From NCBI RefSeq assembly GCF_002999335.1, contig NW_020312274.1, positions 1-21,521 on the forward strand: a stretch of DNA of 21,521 nt, given 5' to 3'. Below, piece after piece: positions 18,254-21,521 of the stretch. This stretch comes from Cyclospora cayetanensis (Eukaryota > Apicomplexa > Conoidasida > Eucoccidiorida > Eimeriidae). The notes under the pieces are model-generated. The model saw nothing but the letters and a program-made list of their open reading frames with translations, was not told the origin of the DNA and searched no databases. Every line of letters begins with the position of its first letter. The stretch's first letter is position 1. Both the position numbers and the translations under genes were made by a program.

Positions 18254-19586
18254 ATGGGCATGGAGGCTGCAGCAGCCTTGGGACGCGGGGATCCATTTAC
18301 CCTCGCCACGGCATCTCCTGGAGGCGGCATTGAATTGTATCTGCAGCAAGATGACGCACATCACGCCGCAGCCGCTATTTCAGCAGCTCCTGAAACGCAG
18401 CAGCAGCGTGTGGGCCCGCAAGGATCGGGAGCACCTGGCGTGAAGCAACCGCAGCGTCACCAGCACCAGCATCAGCGAGATGTCAGGGGCACACAATCCG
18501 AGCTAACTTCCGCAGCAGCTCCGCAGGACGGCAATCACCTTCAGCAACAGCAAGATGGCCGCAGGGGTCCTCCGACAGAGGAGCGGCTTCGAATACGTGA
18601 GAAGTACAGGGAGAGGCTAAAGGAACGGAAGCTGCAGATTTATCAAAGGGCCCTTGAGGAAGTCATTCAGCGGGAAAAGGAAGGCTCCCAGATGCAACTC
18701 GTCTTCCAGCTACAGCTACCTACAAGGGTTCGGAGCCGATTATCCTGCTGCCACCTCTCGGCTGCGCTGCTGTCTTCCCGCCAAGCGGCGACCTCGACGA
18801 TTTCTTGAAATGCTGCGCGATGGCAGAGCGGCCTCGAGGGCGCTCTGCGTGGCTTCTAGTGTTGACCTCTACTGAGTGTTTGATAGTTGCTGTCTGTTGC
18901 TTACTCGGCGATTTTTCAAGGCTCCCTGTTGACCCTCAAGCCTGCTGGCAGAGCGGTTATGGCTGCGACGGCTGCTGCTGCTGTTGCTGTCTGCTTCAGT
19001 TTGGCGAGAATGTGTATATGGTGGGAAATGAGGCCTGCGTTGGGCGATGGCGAATGGAAGATGCGCGCCCGATGCACTGGAGCGAAGGAAACGTCTGGAG
19101 TACCGCACTTGCAATCCCGAACGGTACATGGTGCCTCCCAGCATCCCTCGCTGCTCTTACTATTATCGTTGCTCTGACTGCTGCTACCCCTCCTATGGGT
19201 TCAACCTCTAGAGGATCAAGTCATGGGCCTTTCTGCTTGCTGCGTGTGCTGCCGCACATTGGGGCACTGCTGTGTGGTTATGTTCTATGTACGTATAATA
19301 TATGAATGGATGTGTGTATGTATGTATTTAAATGGATGCGTGTATGTATGAATGCATGTATGCATAGATGGATGGATAGTGTGTGTGTGTACGTGTATGT
19401 GTGCGTGTGTGTGTATGAACACCAGGACTTCATCGGCTGGAGTACAAGTATATCATCAAGGAGGGTTCTAGAGTTACATGGGAACCTGGAAAGAATCACA
19501 TCTGGGGGCCCCGTTCCCCCATGGGGGCCCTTGCGTCGGGGGAACCCATCACGATCTGTGACTCATGGGGGGGTGGCCTCGGGTAG
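18254..19586 (+). CDS. CBM20 (starch-binding) domain protein, three exons
   Basis: The model is 18254-18727, 19000-19123 and 19426-19586. Introns are at 18728-18999 (weak donor GTTCGG, acceptor after a CTG-rich tract) and 19124-19425 (donor GTACAT, acceptor ACACCAG). Phases agree, giving 252 residues. Residues 1-146 are low complexity with Gln/Ala/His, then a charged helix (EERLRIREKYRERLKERK). The CBM20 domain spans about 147-245: MQLVFQLQLPT, FGENVYMVGN, VGRW, WSEGNVWSTALAIPNG, LEYKYIIKEG, VTWEPGKN and a final ITICDSWGG. These match the family order GE.VYVVG...LG.W...W...EYKYV...WEPG.N...V.DTW, including the Trp positions that stack on starch glucose. The family binds alpha-glucans; coccidia store amylopectin, so a role at the starch granule is a fair inference. 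No catalytic domain is visible. The start is the first in-frame ATG of the open frame, but earlier exons are possible. Confidence 0.78.
19306..19418. repeat. ATGT/ATGG and (TG)n microsatellite inside a CBM20 intron
   Basis: Degenerate ATGT, ATGG and AATG tetranucleotides (19306-19377) pass into a TG run (about 19378-19416) that ends just before the acceptor at 19425. On the sense strand of the CBM20 gene this repeat occupies the position where the pyrimidine tract would be. Confidence 0.85.
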
Positions 19587-21018
19587 ATGACGGCGCATTA
19601 CCAAGCAGCAGAGTGGCGCCAACGACTGGCAAAACGCTTTATGCGAAGGTGGCCCCAGTAGCAGCTCTTTATGGCTATATAATTATACATATAACTTGTT
19701 TCACCTCCCTTTAAGTTCTTGGAGGACTTACTGAATAGTCTTGCTATAGCCAGTATGTCCATTTTCCCTCCATATTGCCTATCGATCTGGGCAGTGGCTC
19801 TTGCAGCCAAGGCGCACACGGGCAACGGGTTGCCGCAGCTCCACCTCCGCTGTTAGCGCCTCAGATTACATCTGACAAGAACCTCTCGAGGCGGGGTGTT
19901 GCGTTGCGCGCAAAGGCGCTGGACATCTTTTGCTAAGTGCAGCTCCACGAGGCATGTAGAACGATTTTCAATTGTGGGTAGAAAATGCGCGCGGCGAAGT
20001 ACTCGCCCGCTAGTAGACTGGTGCTTTGCCGTTGCTGCCTATCCTGTTACTAGTCCAGAACGACTTTGTGCGCTTGGTTTTTCATCCCGCCGCTAGCAAC
20101 CAGCGCACTGCCTAGACAGCTACCTAGCAATGGGAGCCACTATCGGCTTGCGGGCCGGGGGCAGTGCCATCAGGTAGCACAAGTGCCGCCTCAAAGATGG
20201 TGGCTGGGGTCGAGTCTGCGTCGAGAGAGCCACGTACGCAGGAAGATTGCCTTTGCTGTACAGGCCGCCATACCCTGTGCGCTAGGGGGCAAAAGGGAAG
20301 TGCGAGGGGGGAAGGGGGGGAGCAAGCTGCCAAGGCCTCGGTATAAGCGGAAGCCTAGGGGATTCCCTAGAGGAGCATTTGACCTCGAAAACGGGGCGCC
20401 TATAGAGCAGCATCCGGCGAGCAGTTGCCGCAGATATGCGTATATCCCTCTTAACGAACGCGTGCGGCCGGCCACCTTATCTCCTTTTACAGCGTCTGCG
20501 CCATGGGGATGCGGTTGGCAAGAAGTACAGAACCGGGAGATGGAGCTTTTGGTCCCCTAGCCAGTGTGTGTGCCGACCGTAAGTAGCTCTGCAAGGCCGC
20601 CTAACTACTTCGACGAGCCGCTATGGGCTCTAAGCGCAGGAAGGAAGTTCGTGAATACAAGGGAGAGAAAACCTTAGACACCCAGGAGCAAGGGAGATGC
20701 ACGGCTGCATGCGGCAGAGCACACAAGGTTGCTGAAGTGGTATGGCAGATACGTCTACAATGCAGACCCGTTCATGTGAAGGCCAGCCGTCCACAAGACA
20801 GCCCCATCAGGCGTTGCGTTTTCACCGATTTCGTCTCCCTCTCTCTCTGTCTACGGACGTAGGGGTAACTGCATACTAACCGAGTTCCTGCGCTGTTCCT
20901 GACGCAAAGCTGCTGTACTAGAAGCAGCAGTAGGAGCAAAAAGGTGTAGGTTCCCTTAGCACTATTCTTTCCTTTTCTGTCCCTGCCCCTCGGGAGTAGG
21001 AGGGATAAAAGGCCTGAA
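19587..21018. other. intergenic region between CBM20 and SET-domain genes; no confident gene
   Basis: The two genes converge here, so their 3' UTRs should occupy the ends. Open frames of 60-164 codons exist on both strands (for example plus 20066-20560 and 20623-20862, minus 20475-20191) but none has a domain I recognise. The minus-strand frame near 19825-19735 has an AAAATGG start context and a consensus A/GTAAGT donor. It would lead into the antisense of the CBM20 gene, so I do not call it. A pyrimidine-rich CT run lies at 20828-20852. Confidence 0.35.
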
Positions 21019-21212
21019 CTACATTGACGGTCTGGCTTTTTGCGTGCTAAACGAGGCTGCCCGAAGGCCGAGGCTGACACTGCAGACAAGGGGATTCTTT
21101 TCGTTGGCGGAGTCAGCGCTGCCTCCCCCAATAAACCCCTCGCAGTTGGGAGCCCCGCAAAGGCAAAGCATTTCTTCGTATCCTGGACCATACGCATATG
21201 TTAGGGCAGCGC
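21019..21212 (-). CDS. SET-domain lysine methyltransferase, 3'-terminal exon (partial)
   Basis: The acceptor is GTACTTCCTCAG at 21213. The exon enters with two bases completing a split codon, then reads AALTYAYGPGYEEMLCLCGAPNCEGFIGG (first part ALTYAYGPGY), followed by about 34 residues and a TAG. The pattern matches the end of a SET domain: EELTYDY with its catalytic Tyr, then the post-SET zinc motif CxCGxxxCxGF. The three post-SET Cys come from CLCGAPNC, and the fourth zinc ligand would come from the SET core. Such enzymes methylate histone lysines using S-adenosylmethionine. An Ala stands where the common motif has Asp (TYAY for TYDY). The rest of the protein must lie to the right of the window, upstream of an intron holding the (CA)n tract. 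The sub-family cannot be told from this piece. Confidence 0.75.
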
Positions 21213-21298
21213 CTGAGGAAGTACCACACCGAGGGGAATGACCCCGAATGGAATCCATGGATACCTGTTAGTAAAGCGACGTAGAACTATATACAGGC

Positions 21299-21418
<120 letters not shown>

Positions 21419-21521
21419 GCGCCTAGATCGGGAGTGCACACCGCAGACCTCCGGTCAGAAGTGGAGTGTGTGTGCCTGTGTCGGTGTTACAACATAAGAT
21501 GAGGTCGGTGTTGTGGTTTTT

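Noticed and set aside
17752..18330. Minus-strand 192-codon frame with a poly-Leu stretch
   Set aside because: The hydrophobic run is antisense of a CAG/AGC repeat, and the plus-strand CBM20 gene starts in the same place.
19598..19825. Minus-strand frame with an AAAATGG start context and A/GTAAGT donor
   Set aside because: Attractive signals, but the implied gene would run antisense through the CBM20 exons and no downstream exon was found.

Overview
The window looks like nuclear DNA of an apicomplexan coccidian, most probably an Eimeria species. It has pervasive CAG/CAA runs coding homopolymeric Gln and Ala tracts, short genes broken by GT-AG introns of about 190-400 nt, long GA and TG microsatellites, a starch-binding (CBM20) protein as expected of an amylopectin-storing parasite, and a decayed chromodomain Ty3/gypsy retroelement of the kind reported from Eimeria. 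The species call is inference.

Layout. 1-420 is a purine (GA) microsatellite. A minus-strand two-exon gene (3531 down to 456) encodes a Cys-containing N-terminal region, possibly a divergent ADP-ribosyltransferase-like fold, followed by a Gln-rich, coiled-coil, basic tail. Diverging from it, a five-exon plus-strand gene (4347-5722) encodes a TRAPPC2L-type subunit of the TRAPP vesicle-tethering complex; none of its exons is obvious as an open frame on its own. It converges on a minus-strand two-exon gene (7071 to 6118) for a four-helix membrane protein, and a perfect 18-bp-arm palindrome lies between their ends. A single-exon plus-strand gene (8392-10734) encodes a 780-residue Gln-rich, probably nuclear protein.

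From about 10.8 to 17.3 kb the sequence has no convincing host gene. In its middle lie stop-ridden remains of a chromovirus pol gene in order: RNase H end, integrase zinc finger, integrase core, chromodomain. A plus-strand three-exon gene (18254-19586) then ends in a CBM20 domain. The last feature is the 3' exon of a minus-strand SET-domain methyltransferase (21212-21019), whose other exons lie beyond the right edge behind a (CA/TG)n tract.

The genes are not an operon and share no pathway: membrane trafficking, starch binding, chromatin modification and two low-complexity proteins. The common theme is microsatellite. CAG repeats are Gln codons in exons, while CTG and TG repeats lie at several intron 3' ends. 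All splice sites were read by eye from phase and from similarity to remembered family consensus; none was tested with transcripts.
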